DNA of 64,000 nucleotides from Cardiocondyla obscurior. Taxonomy: Eukaryota; Arthropoda; Insecta; Hymenoptera; Formicidae. This document shows positions 26,121-37,695 of this stretch, piece by piece. Position numbers and translations under genes: made by a program. Location: positions 1,986,501-2,050,500 of the forward strand of contig NC_091884.1 of the NCBI RefSeq assembly GCF_019399895.1, given 5' to 3'. Under the pieces are notes generated by a model. It was not told the DNA's origin. It worked only from the letters and a program-made list of their open reading frames with translations, and did no database searches. Every line of letters starts with the position of its first letter. The first letter of the stretch is position 1.

Positions 26121-29100
26121 TTAATCAGCCTCGTCAGACGAACTCTTCGCGCGGCAATTTGTTTGCACGTAAGGATTGACCTTTTCTTGCATAGATACCC
26201 CTGACGTAGTAGTGCAAGTGCGCGAGGCTGAACTGTGACACCCACTGCGTGTCGAATTTCTAGAAAACAGGCCACGATCCTGGCAACCGAATCGTTTTAA
26301 GAGTAACCGCTTGATCTTTTCTTTCCATACGAATATGATGAAGATGATGAGGCCTTGCAGAGTATTTGTCAGATCGGTGAGATACCAAACGTACGGCGGC
26401 GCACTCTTGAATAGCCATGATATTATTTCCATAGACCAGTTTATACCCATCACGATGAACAGCTTCAGATATAAATTGAACCTGTGCACAAACGCATTTG
26501 TTTTTGGATCATCTATGATTTAGATCTGTTAGAAGAATAAAAAGCAAACGGAAGAGCAAAGTTTCGAGGTAAAAATTTTGTTCAATTTTTCTTAAAACAT
26601 TTTGAAGAAATGCCATTTACGTTTTTATGATATAGGGACAACCACTTAGATTTTATTCGCACGATCGTTTGTCATTCTTTCGAGAATCACAGGCGTTTTT
26701 GAGGAATCTTTTATGCGTGCGCGAGATCGAAGCGGCGGCGATATGTTTGTTGCTTCAAAAGATTTCGTAATTATGAAAGCAAACCACGGCATGGGAAAGT
26801 TGCCGTCTAAAAATAATCATCATGTTGGGAACGAGGACCGATCGACACTGCAAAACCGTTTGGTAACGGATACATATCTTTGTATAATCATATTAATATG
26901 ATTATCAATTCTAAAATCCTTATATACGAACCATTGCTTATTGTCGTCATGACGTCTGCTTTCTGAGCTCCGCAAATGATGAGCCGTGTCCTGCTTGTGG
27001 CGCACAATTTTTAGTGCCGTAGAGATAAATAAGCAAATGTTGCAGATAACGGTGACACTCATAGGTCCATAAAAATATATCGCCCTCGCCTCATCCGCTG
27101 AAACAAAAAAAAAAAAGAAATTAATTTCACATTTCTATGCGTTGCATTTTGTATACTTCTAATTTTGATTCTCAAGTCTGGACGTATGGTTTAAATAAAA
27201 TTGTCATTACGATTAATCATAGGTAAACATTCACTTACTATTGAACCAACACTTGGTGAGACCGATCTCCGGTCGGATCAATTCCTTTGGCACGCTGGGA
27301 ACGAAATCCATGATAGCACAAATGGTCGTGAAAAGTGATGCGCAGCCCCATGCGTAAATCGAGTACATGACAAATTTCTTTCTCTCACGTTGCCCAATGC
27401 TTCCTTGCAACGAACGAAACCCTCTGCAAAATATGATTTACATATTACATTGAGCTAGCAACAAGTAGAACAGGTCGTCATGCAAATACACATTAAAATT
27501 TATCGCCTTCAGTCGCGGTTCTTGGAACTAGACGACTGTTAAATTTTATTTAATACGTTCTGTGTAAATGCCACAACCATTCCAAGTAAGTAGAATGTAA
27601 TTATACTATAATTAAAAATTATTAGAATTACTATTCAATGATATTACATATATAATTTTCTATATTTTTTATAGACGCACACAGGTTTAAGAAATGTGTA
27701 CACAAAGAATTCTTTAGAAATATTTAAAAGCTACATAAAGTATCAGATTGTTCTTTTAATTTTCAAAGAAGTCTTTCTTTCAATCTTATCAATCTTAGCG
27801 GTAGGATAGTTCTCAACGCAATTAAGTTAAATAAATAGTATAAAAGTTTTGTGTAAAAAATAGATAATTACTCTTGCAAGATTTTTATATATGCATAATA
27901 ATTATTTCTTCTTAAATTAATATACTTTTCTTTTGCAGTAATCGATGTCTGATACGAGTATGAAAATGAGAAGTGGAATATGGTATAACTACACGATATA
28001 AATGAATACAGCCAACAAAAAATATATGAGAATTTGAATTAAAAGCTGATTATTAACGTGACGTAAACAAATGTAAAGTCCAGTTGAGCCGACGGATGAT
28101 TCACTCATCCACGAGGACATTGTGTGTATATGTATGCACGTATGTGTGGGTGATAATAATGTGTGCACGGATGATGCGTGGACGCAATAAAGGAGGAAAT
28201 TAATCCGATTCCAAGTACGATCCGCTGCACGCCCGCCCAACACTCTTGTAATTGATTACAAGACCGGACAATGTGCGTACACAGCAGTCGTCACACCCTT
28301 AGGGGTAGTAGGATAGTAGGGTGAAACGGGCTTGGCGACAGCGGGGTCAGTTCATCTCCGCTGCGAGAATGGTAAATAGCGGCACGACAATATCGCGTCA
28401 TGAAATTTCATTGACACGCGAGAGATAATAAATTACTTTATAGCGTTTCACATGAACGCACATGATGAGAGAAAACGAAATAACAAAAGGATGAGCATCG
28501 CGTGTTGCGGACCGACTTTGTACGATTTGTACATACGTACGATTTATATTTATGACGGCATTAAACAGTTGTTAAAATGATCGCCGCAACCGTGAACGAT
28601 TACATTTATGTACTTATGTTAAGGTCCTTCTTCTCAACTTTATGTAATTAAATTGAAACAATTTATTAATGTAAGCGTACTTGGTACGTATATGCATAAA
28701 TAACTCGTTTAAACGAGCGTATTTATTTCGCATATACGTAAAGCGCGAACGGCGACGTTTGAGGATACGCTCTGACATTTTCCGTTCACCGAATATTGTT
28801 CGAATAACTCTTTGGACCGACGTCCGACCGCGAAGATCAAAATTAACTCGGCCGTGTTTGCACCACGTACGCGCGTCGGTCACGTACCGGATATTAATTC
28901 GCGTCCTGTCGCTATCAATTACTTCTAGTGTTTGTCAATTATCAAATTTCTTTACCACAAGCGTCGGATCGAGTGGCGCTTGTGAAAATATTTGGCGAAT
29001 CAATTAACCCATTTTGACCTAGAATTCGATCTGAAAGCGTTTTATTTTATCTTTGGTAAATTATAATTAATGTTTCAATCATAATTACAATTATATGTTA

Positions 29101-29284
29101 CAGATATATAAATAAGATGACTTTTTTTTTTCAAAAATTAGATTCATCTCTAAACGTTACTTTGACTTGAAGTAAAATGTAATATGGAATATTTTACTGG
29201 CTTACCCGAATGTCCACCAAATGTCGAAACACATCACGTTCAGCCAAAAGAAACTTGCCAAAAACGAGAAATGGATGATGAAGG
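26121..29284 (-). other. Common TM3-TM7 exon set of the Methuselah-like locus
   Basis: Four exons (29206-29284, 27239-27423, 26932-27097, 26121-26481) encode everything from TM3 to the cytoplasmic tail, 791 bases. The first begins CC TTC, so a phase-1 donor ending in G makes Ala-Phe at the junction. All three upstream modules end in exactly that phase. This is the only such set seen between 26 and 38 kb. Confidence 0.7.
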
Positions 29285-30817
29285 CTGAAACAGTCGAATA
29301 AACAAGTATTAATCGCACATTAAAATGCTGGTAATAAGACATGTATTTTTTCGTGAAAGAACAGGTTTACTCGACCTCTCTGCATCAGGAATTGATAGTC
29401 AAAAACGGTAAACCTTGACGATAATATACACCGAATTAAAATATCTCGGTTTAAATACTTTGTCAAAATTAAAATTTCAACACAGAAAAAAATAAAAAAA
29501 AGAGAGAGAGAAGTTATTTATACAAATGAACGTCGAAGTTAATGTCCAAGTTAATTGTATATCAAAAATTTAAATTTTGTTCGCCATTCGCTTTGTTGTT
29601 TCTCTTTTAATTTTTACATTCAAATTAAGTAAAAAAAAAAAAAAAAGAATAATTAATACTCGACAAGTCTAAGAATTATACGTTGCGTTTATTGTTTTAT
29701 TATATGCTGTACCAAATGTAATGCAGACGGTATGCGATATTGCAGTCGATCTGTCGAGCTGAATTACTGCGAGGAACGTGTACGCGACGAACAATGAGCC
29801 AACGTATCCACGTAGCGTGTAGCCGTGCATGTTCCGAAGTTCCGGCAGTACGGAATACACGACGAATGTCGCCAGTAAGCATGGCATAGATATTAATACA
29901 CCGACTGGATAATACACGACGGCGTTCTCCTCCAGATTGATGGGTAAGTCTTCTTTAAAACAGACTGCTATGTCGTACTTATTTTTATTTTCTAAGATGA
30001 CGAGGCAATATGATTTGACGAACATTTCACTTTCAGTTGCGTACGGTCTGTACAGAGAACCATTGTCGAGGAACATGTACTGATCAGACAGACTTAAATC
30101 AGGGTCAAGCAGATATCGATCAAATTTACACGGATTGTAAACGGCCAGCAAAAATACCTGGTCCAGCGTCTTACCAGTCCTCTCCGTCGTATCATTCATT
30201 GTGTATACCTCTGGTAAGGGAATGTGATTGTTCCCAGGTCTACATTTGTCGTTAATAAAGCGATCGCCGGGAGGACAGCATAGCAGAATGCAAGTACTAT
30301 TTTTGCACGTTTCGTAAGGAACAACGATTTTCTTATCATCGTGATAAAACCGCTCACTGAGCTCGTACAACGTTAAGTTACTCCCGTCTTCGATTTGCAT
30401 CAAGTTCTCGCCAAATTCGTGCGACGTGGAATTGTCATCGGTCTTTGTAAAATTCGCACGAAGCTCCATCAGCATTTTATCGCCTTCGTGATTTTCCGTA
30501 GATTGCACATGAATATCGTACTGCATTGTTCCATTATTTTTGCGCTCGTCACTTGTGGAATTATTATGAAGCTCGTATTGTACGTCGTCGTTCCCGGTAG
30601 AGTTTTCACGCTTATTATATCGCATCGTTTCTGCATCATTACTACGACTCGTAATAGTAACAGGTTGAATCTTATATTGTATTGTAGAATTACTCCGCTC
30701 ATCGTCGCCTGCCGTGGAATTCCCCCGCAATTCGGAGAAGGAAGTAGCAAATAAAAGTATACAACACCAGAGTGCGAGGTTTCGCCGATACATCGCCGAT
30801 AGTTCACACGACTTCAC
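26121..30817 (-). CDS. Methuselah-like secretin-family GPCR, module A plus common TM3-TM7 exons
   Basis: Seven-transmembrane receptor of the insect Methuselah family at the plasma membrane; ligand unknown. Exons in transcript order: 29713-30817, 29206-29284, 27239-27423, 26932-27097, 26121-26481, joining in frame to 631 residues. Exon 1 holds a signal peptide (LALWCCILLFATSFS), a long stalk rich in N-X-S/T sites, a Cys motif (CILLCCPPGDRFINDKC), TM1 (VGVLISMPCLLATFVVYSVL) and TM2. Exon 2 holds TM3 (ASFFWLNVMCFDIWWTF), exon 3 TM4, exon 4 TM5, and exon 5 TM6-TM7 plus a Ser/Thr-rich tail ending SSSDEAD. The exon 1 donor is the weak GTACAG and the exon 4 donor is GTTCGT. Two further ectodomain modules upstream (31949-33553 and 36801-37695) end in the same phase and have no TM3-TM7 exons of their own. 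Confidence 0.88.
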
Positions 30818-31948
30818 TGAACTGTTTAAATCTTTTCCTTTCTAGTCAGATATCTGACAACCACAACGATATCGCAAAACTACGGAAACGAGAATCCGCG
30901 CGATATCATTAGTTCCTGACGATTCAGCCGCGGCAGCAACGCTTTTACTCGAAGGACGAACCTGTTTCGCAACAAATGCCGTACAAAAAAAATGGTGAAG
31001 AAGAAGATACCTCGTTAATGCAGGTCCTCTTTCAGGCAAGAAATAGCATAACCAAGAAAATCCTTTCAAAGGTAAATCCTAAAAGTCGTTCTTCGGTGCG
31101 TGTAGTTTTGAAAACATGCGGCATGACGTGAACACTCGCGTTTTACATTTATTTGTGTTAAGGGTTTTTAGTACTTCCACAAGTCTAAAATATACGAGCT
31201 TCCGGCTTGCTTCGCAGCAACCATAATGAGTCATTACGATTTACGAAAACTTTGGTTTACACTTCACTTTTCAATGATGTGATTTAAAAAAAGAAATCCT
31301 AATAAATTTACGACCGATCTTTGAGTTTTGTGAAAACGAATATAATATATAATTTTATTAAGTCCTATATAAATTAAAATAATATCTATTTTCTATCAAA
31401 ATAAAAAGATAAAAGAAGCAGCTGAGCTTGAGTGCAAAACTAGAATAAAAGCAAGCTAAAAAAAAAAAATAATAACTTTAATATGCAATTAATTAATTTC
31501 TTGTACGTTACAGAACATTGACTGTTTTATCAAACTGAGTAATGAACAATTTCAATATATTATAATAAATTACTCAAGCATATAGATACTTGCAGAAAAA
31601 GCAGAGATATTATGAAAGCATTTAGAAAGTTGTCACGTATTAGCGTAAGCAGATCTCTCAATTATTTCACAGGATTTCTAAAACCACTCCATCCGCTTTA
31701 ACGTAGTCTCTAGAAGATATGCAATGCATCATGCACTTATGATATAACATTTAATGTGTGTGCAAACGAATCACACAAGAATTATCATGAATCAGAAATC
31801 AACAACAAAGATATCCGATGCACAATAAAAGATAAACTCCGCCGAATAATTTTATAAATTCATTTAAAGTTTGATATTAATTTTTAATTTTTTTTTTGCA
31901 GCAAAGTAAATAGAAGATGATAAAATTCGCATCGTTCTATGAATATAC
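30818..31948. other. Between receptor modules A and B; no TM3-TM7 exon found
   Basis: 1.1 kb directly downstream (minus strand) of the module B donor. I looked for the continuation of a receptor (TM3 pattern FFWLN...FD.WW) and saw none; most of it is AT-rich. It probably contains the promoter and 5' UTR of module A near 30.82-31.1 kb. Confidence 0.5.
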
Positions 31949-33553
31949 CGGATATGATGCAGATGCCGTATGGAATTTGTTCCTGTGGGGTCAGCTGCAA
32001 CACCCCCAGCATGCTGTACGCCAGGGCCAGGCAACCGACGTAGCCGCGCAACGTCCAGCCGTGCAGATTCCTCAGGTCGGGCAGCAACCAGTAGACAACA
32101 TATGTGGCAACCAAGAACGGGACAGACGCGAGCATCCCGAAAGAATATATGACTTCGCCGTCATTGTCCAAGACGGTTCCGGTCGGAGGTGCTTCTTCAC
32201 AAAAAAACACCAGGTATTCCGGATACTGGTAATGATCCACCCGTGCTAGGCAGTACTGATGATAGTCGAGAATACGGTCTTCCGGCTTTTCAGACAACGG
32301 TTGTAATACAGAACCATTGGACAGCAGGTACCATTTTTCTTCTTCGTACATATACGGATTTAAAGAGTATCGCTTCGCGCCGGCACACGGATTCCATATT
32401 TTTAAATCGAAGTATTCATTGGTTGCAGTGACGTTCGCTGGTGCAAGATCCGTCTCGTAGATCGTCGGCAGCTGCACCGCTTCTGTCCCGTTCATGGCCA
32501 TCTCCACACAGTTGTTTTCTTTGAGGAAAGTGCCGACGGGACAGCATAGCGATACGCGGGGCTTTCCGGAGCCATCACCATCGATGTTGGTTGTTTTCTA
32601 GGAGTAGAGAGCCAGAGGGAACGGAGACTAATATTGTTAACTTGCGATCGGAAATGAGCAGAAAGAAACCAAATGCCATGAGTCTTTACGTCTTACGCAT
32701 AAAATATTAAATTTTCAAAGATCGTTTATTCGCTCTTAAAAAAATTACCTTTATTTGATCGCGGACACCTTGTATATAATACGTGTATAATCTTTTATAC
32801 AAGGCATATGCATAGCAGAATCAACTATCGACGCTCTTTTTGCTTGTGGTATATTTTTTATCAGAAAGTTATTTTATTTTTAGGTCCATACTGCGCAATG
32901 GAATTTTACTGATGACTGTATCCAATATATTACTCAACATTTTAACATTGGTTCCTTTCCGCATATTACATCCAATTACAGTTAATACGAGAAATTGAGC
33001 CCAAGACATCATATGAATTAAGTCAATTACAAATGAACAAATTATTGCAAGTACTTTGCGGATTAACATTTACGTAATTTATGTTTCGTACATTTATATA
33101 TTAATTGCTTTACCTAATTTTGTTACGTTTTGATTACAGTTACATTTAATCAAGCTTAATTTTGAAGATGCAAAATTCTCCCGGAGGTCTTTATTAATCA
33201 TGTCACGCAAACGATTAGTAAATTAATTCTGACATTATACTCAAGAAACTCACTATATTCAATCATTATAGAAAACGCTATAGGCATTAAATATCATTAA
33301 GGTAAGCATATTATGAGACCTGTGACTAAAGCAACACGAATCGGTCTCATCGACAAATTCCAAATACGACATACGTAGTGTGTGCAATCGAACTTGAAAT
33401 TATCTCTACCTCTAGATAAACACGAGGGGTGATAACGTGTTCCTTCCATGATTCCTCTGGCTCTTCCTCAACCTGGACGCTCTTGAGAGCGGCGGGCGCA
33501 ATCAAGATCGCAAGAAACGCGACGAACTCGGCTGTTCTCAGATGCCGTTTCAT
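31949..33553 (-). CDS. Methuselah-like ectodomain module B (signal peptide to TM2)
   Basis: Two exons, 33410-33553 and 31949-32597, join in phase 0. The first encodes a signal peptide (FVAFLAILIAPAALKS) and an acidic segment. The second encodes the Cys motif SLCCPVGTFLKENNC, the WNPC block, TM1 (GMLASVPFLVATYVVYWLL), the LRNLHGWTLRGYVG loop and TM2, ending IPYGICIISG with donor GTATAT in phase 1. There is no stop codon before the donor and no TM3 exon before module A begins. Spliced to the TM3 exon at 29284 it would give a 527-residue receptor. It resembles module A more than module C, suggesting tandem duplication of the ectodomain exon. The alternative is a truncated gene copy. Confidence 0.75.
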
Positions 33554-36500
33554 TATGTACTAATTTAACAAGGCTGCTACTAAACGGAGCAATTATCGTC
33601 GCCGCCTCTCAACGTTATCGGCCTGCGGAAGCTTACTCAGTACCACAAGAAAGGGCAAATAGGAGAAAGGGAGAGAGACAAATTAACACGATGACTTTAA
33701 ACAAATGTAGTAAGTCCCTCACTCTCTCTATCTTTTTCTCGCGCTTTTCCTCCTAAAATAATAGAACACAACCAATCTCTGATTACTCGTTAATCTTACT
33801 ACGTCTCACTGCGTTTCGTGCGTGTGTACTGTTGTTGGACCAATCGAACGAAAGTGATAAAGAGTACAAACTGTAATCGGTATGTAAAAAAAAAAAAGAA
33901 ATATATATCACGTAGCAGTTTATACAAGAATTTTGACTATATTCCGACTATATTCATTACCAAAAGCTGAAAATATACACGTTATACTGTTAAATTTCAA
34001 TATTCGCAAACGATTACATTTCGAAAATAATCGTAAAGATTTTGCAAATTAAAAAAATTAATTACGCACATAAATATATGAAATATGTATAATCATGCAT
34101 TCTATGTACATAAGATTTGATCCCTTTTTGTCATATTTTAGTTTTGAGAAACCAAATTAATTAATTGATAATTTAAGTACACAAATGTAGACAAGTTTTA
34201 ATACAACTACCATGAAATGTGCACCCAATTAAACGTGTAAATGTGTGAATGATGATCTCAAAGCATCTGTACTCGTATTTGTACGATTAAACATTTAAAC
34301 ATACAATTCATTATTGGAGGTAATGAATGTACAGTGAGGACAATCAATTATATTGCGCGATTTTGTTAAATAAGCAATCTGATGTGAAAAATATTTTTTA
34401 CCTGCTATATAACGTTTCCAAAAAAATATTCTATTATTACGTATTCCATAAATATTATTCTAATAATTCAACAAGCAATGATTACAGCGACCCGCTATTA
34501 AAAGAGGAACGTATATTCTAATACGTCAGAAAGATTTACGTCAATCGAATTTATCAACGTATGTGACGTAACGTAATTAGATGTTTATCCAACCAAAGAG
34601 AATGGAATATACGTGAGAAGAAGCCAAACTCCCACACGTTCTCTTCTGTCTTCGTAAGTAAATTCTTGAAACAAATGAAAAATCCATCCGGATGCAAATA
34701 TAACACTGTTATCACTAACGACGATGGTGACTTTTTAGCTATCTCTCACTAAATTCGATAAACCTGACACTGCGTCTGGCACCGTCGCGATTTTTCCTGA
34801 TTCCTAATGACAGACGAAGGAAGAGCATGCAAGAAACGCATATACTCGCACGAGCAACGAGACGAGACTACCAGACAACGAACCGGCAACGTTAGAGGAA
34901 CAGGCTACCTGCTGGGAAGCCGCGTATACAGGGCGGTTCGAAAGAAGAAAAAAAAGATTCATTCAGTAATTCTACTACCTACAAATGGTAGCTGAGCCAA
35001 TCCAGCGGCAATATAAATTTAGACACTCGGCTTACATGTTCTGCAGTGAAGAAGCATTACAATTTCGACTTGGAAAACTAAGAGCTGCTCTCTGCGAACG
35101 ATCGATACAGATGAGAGAGCGGCCAAAATTTTAAGAGCACCAGGTGTTACTTTGTGTATGGCCAAAAGATTTATCTTTGAAGAGCTATTCATCGGTAATG
35201 CGTGAGAATAGAAAAAGTCTCTCGCCAGCCCTCGACGGCTTATCCTTTCTCGGTCATGTCGCAACGAGACTAGGAAAAGAAAAAAAATTATTTAAGAATC
35301 AACAGATTGCTGAAATTGGAATAATGTAATTGTATCACGTTTCGCTGTTACTCGCGCATACTTTTATCTCACCCTATAAACGCTCGATGACGCTTGACCA
35401 ATGCGGACGTACAGAATAAAATGTTATACGTGAAAACCGGTTTACACTTGCCGTTCGTATCTTGCATTAACCCATTGGGGGGGAAATCATTACCATTTGT
35501 TTTACGGGAAATCGAAGATAAGGATAGCTCGAGAGGCGCCAGGAAAGGTTTTTTAGTTCAAACTTACATTTTCCTTGTTAAAATCCCTCGATTGTACTTT
35601 CCTCAAAATATACCGTTGAGACGTGAATATTAAAAATTAAGTTGTGTTAGGGAGCATGGGATATGTATAGCTCTTGTATCATTGCTAATCACGATGATAT
35701 CGGAATTGCGTGTACGGAGAAAAAGGCACGTTCGTGTGTTGATTCATGTGATATATCTATTTCTGCTTCGTATTAATGGGTGGAATAGTGATAACGCATT
35801 TCGCACATGATAACACACACATTTGCGCTTATTTATAATGCAATTTAAAAAGTCAAATAATCCCTATATCATAAATATATTTATATATTATATATATTAC
35901 ACATAAAATTATTTATATGTATATACATATACTATATAATTTTAATGTAGTAAAAAAATTTAATATCAAAGATTCTTCTATAATTTGTATTTATCTAAAT
36001 TATATAAGTTTTCATTTATCTAATATTTTTATGGCCCATGTTTAATTTTTTCCTCGCGGTTTTATCTTCATATATTACGAATGAATTAATCTAATTGATG
36101 ACTAAGCCTACAACTTCGTAACCATGAATATAAATCATGATTTACATATATCTTTTTTAGACTTATTAGCCGATAATTTTATCTATGAGAATTAATTTTA
36201 AAAGCAAGAAGACGCAAGTATAAATGAAAATCTTTATATAAAAGGAAAAAAAAAAATGTATGAAGATAAAATATTCTTGATAATATCTCGTTTATCTAAA
36301 TGCGTGAAATACTAATATGAAATAAATCACTGTTCCTTCTTTCTCGTAGAAATAATGCAACAATTTCAAAAAGAATTTATGAACTATTCATTCATTGCTA
36401 AAAATATCCAAATATCGCATGCAAAGTGTGAATAATCGTTACATTACAGTAATTATTTAATTAAAGTATCGTATTATCATTTGCATGTAGATGGTTTTTC

Positions 36501-36800
36501 ACGATACTATTCCCAAGATTGTCATTCTGCGCAGAAAGTAAAATAGCGTAGAACACGTAGTCATCCACATTTGTTTCGAAAGTCGGCATACCGGCTCGAC
36601 TACAGCTGTTGTTTTAATTAATTTTTTTACGCACAAAGCGCAATTATTAAATCTTTCCCATGTTATACAGTAAAATAAGAATGCTGCAAATTATTTTGAG
36701 CTATACGAAAGTTGTGCCGAAGTTTGCGATCGCGGCCGATTAACCGCGGCTGAAATTACTAAAGTGTCGATTATAATGAGTACGTAAAGAGGCTGCTTAC
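33554..36800. other. Between receptor modules B and C; no gene seen
   Basis: 3.2 kb, mostly AT-rich. It was searched on the minus strand for TM3-TM7 exons that could complete module C; none was found. The segment next to 33.55-33.85 kb is likely the module B promoter and 5' UTR. The short open frames in it have no recognisable domains. Confidence 0.5.
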
Positions 36801-37695
36801 CCGTGGTGAAGCATAACAAGGGTATCGGAACCATGTAAATGTAGTTTGCCAAAATCAGGAAGACGTAGCCAACGATTAAGCAGATGACGTAGCACATGAG
36901 AGTCTTGCCGTAGAGGTTCCTCAACTCGGGAATAATCGCGTACACCAGGAAAGTGGCGACCAGAAACGGGATAGACACTATGATGCCCACGCGATAATGT
37001 GCTGCGTACGTATCTTCGTTTGATCCCGCGATATCCGCCGTGTAGCATACTAAAATGCCAATTCGATCGACGGTCAATTTCCAATCGATGCAATAATTCC
37101 AGAATGGATAGAGCTTCCCATCAACGTCGACGAGACTACCGTTCGCCTGCAGGACAATCGTATCTTCGTCGTACTCGTCGGGATTGAGATCGAACACGGT
37201 GTCAGGGCAGATATTATCCTGCACCAAAAGGAAGTGCTGATTCAACTTATTAATGTGCTGAATCTCCTCGCTCATTTGGTGCCGCAACAAGCGCAAGTCC
37301 GGCGTTCTGGCTTCCGTGTCCTCCGACGACGTGCCGTTCTGGAGCATTTTCTGGCAAGTCGGATTCTCTTTTAAATCCCTGTTCCGGAGGACCTCGTCAT
37401 TGCGGCAGCATTTCCTAAGGCAATTGCGCAATCTGCAGATGCAGCCGTAAGTGACGTTGCCGTCGGTCCAGCGTAATTCGGCCGGGTACTCGACGCCGTC
37501 GTGGAAGATGCTGCCGTTGTTCTTCGGGGACCGCGACGCCGTTTTGTCAGTGCCATTGTGAAGATCGAGGACCACACTGAGCGACGGCGAGCAGCGCGGA
37601 TCGTTCCTCAAAGACGACGGGCTGTCGTTGGCTGTTAAAAGGCCGCATGTAGCGAGAAGGACCGCCAAATTAAAACTTGCGGAGCGGCCGCGCAT
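36801..37695 (-). CDS. Methuselah-like ectodomain module C (signal peptide to TM2)
   Basis: A single exon of 895 bases encodes 298 codons plus one base. It starts MRGRSASFNLAVLLATCGLLTAN (signal peptide) and contains the classic Methuselah Cys pattern CICRLRNCLRKCCRND, a WNYCIDW block, TM1 (VGIIVSIPFLVATFLVYAII), the LRNLYGKTLMCYVICL loop and TM2. It ends LLCFTTG at a consensus donor GTAAGC in phase 1. Read past the donor, the frame soon stops. Joined to the shared TM3 exon it would give 561 residues. Its ectodomain is the most canonical of the three modules, and its donor is the strongest. No private TM3-TM7 exons lie within the next 3 kb. Confidence 0.78.

Noticed and set aside
30842..31069. 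Minus-strand 75-codon frame that could have continued receptor module B
   Set aside because: It lacks the TM3 pattern and Trp/Asp residues expected of the family and has no matching splice acceptor.
35019..35264. Minus-strand frame downstream of receptor module C
   Set aside because: No transmembrane segment or family motif; it cannot supply TM3-TM7.
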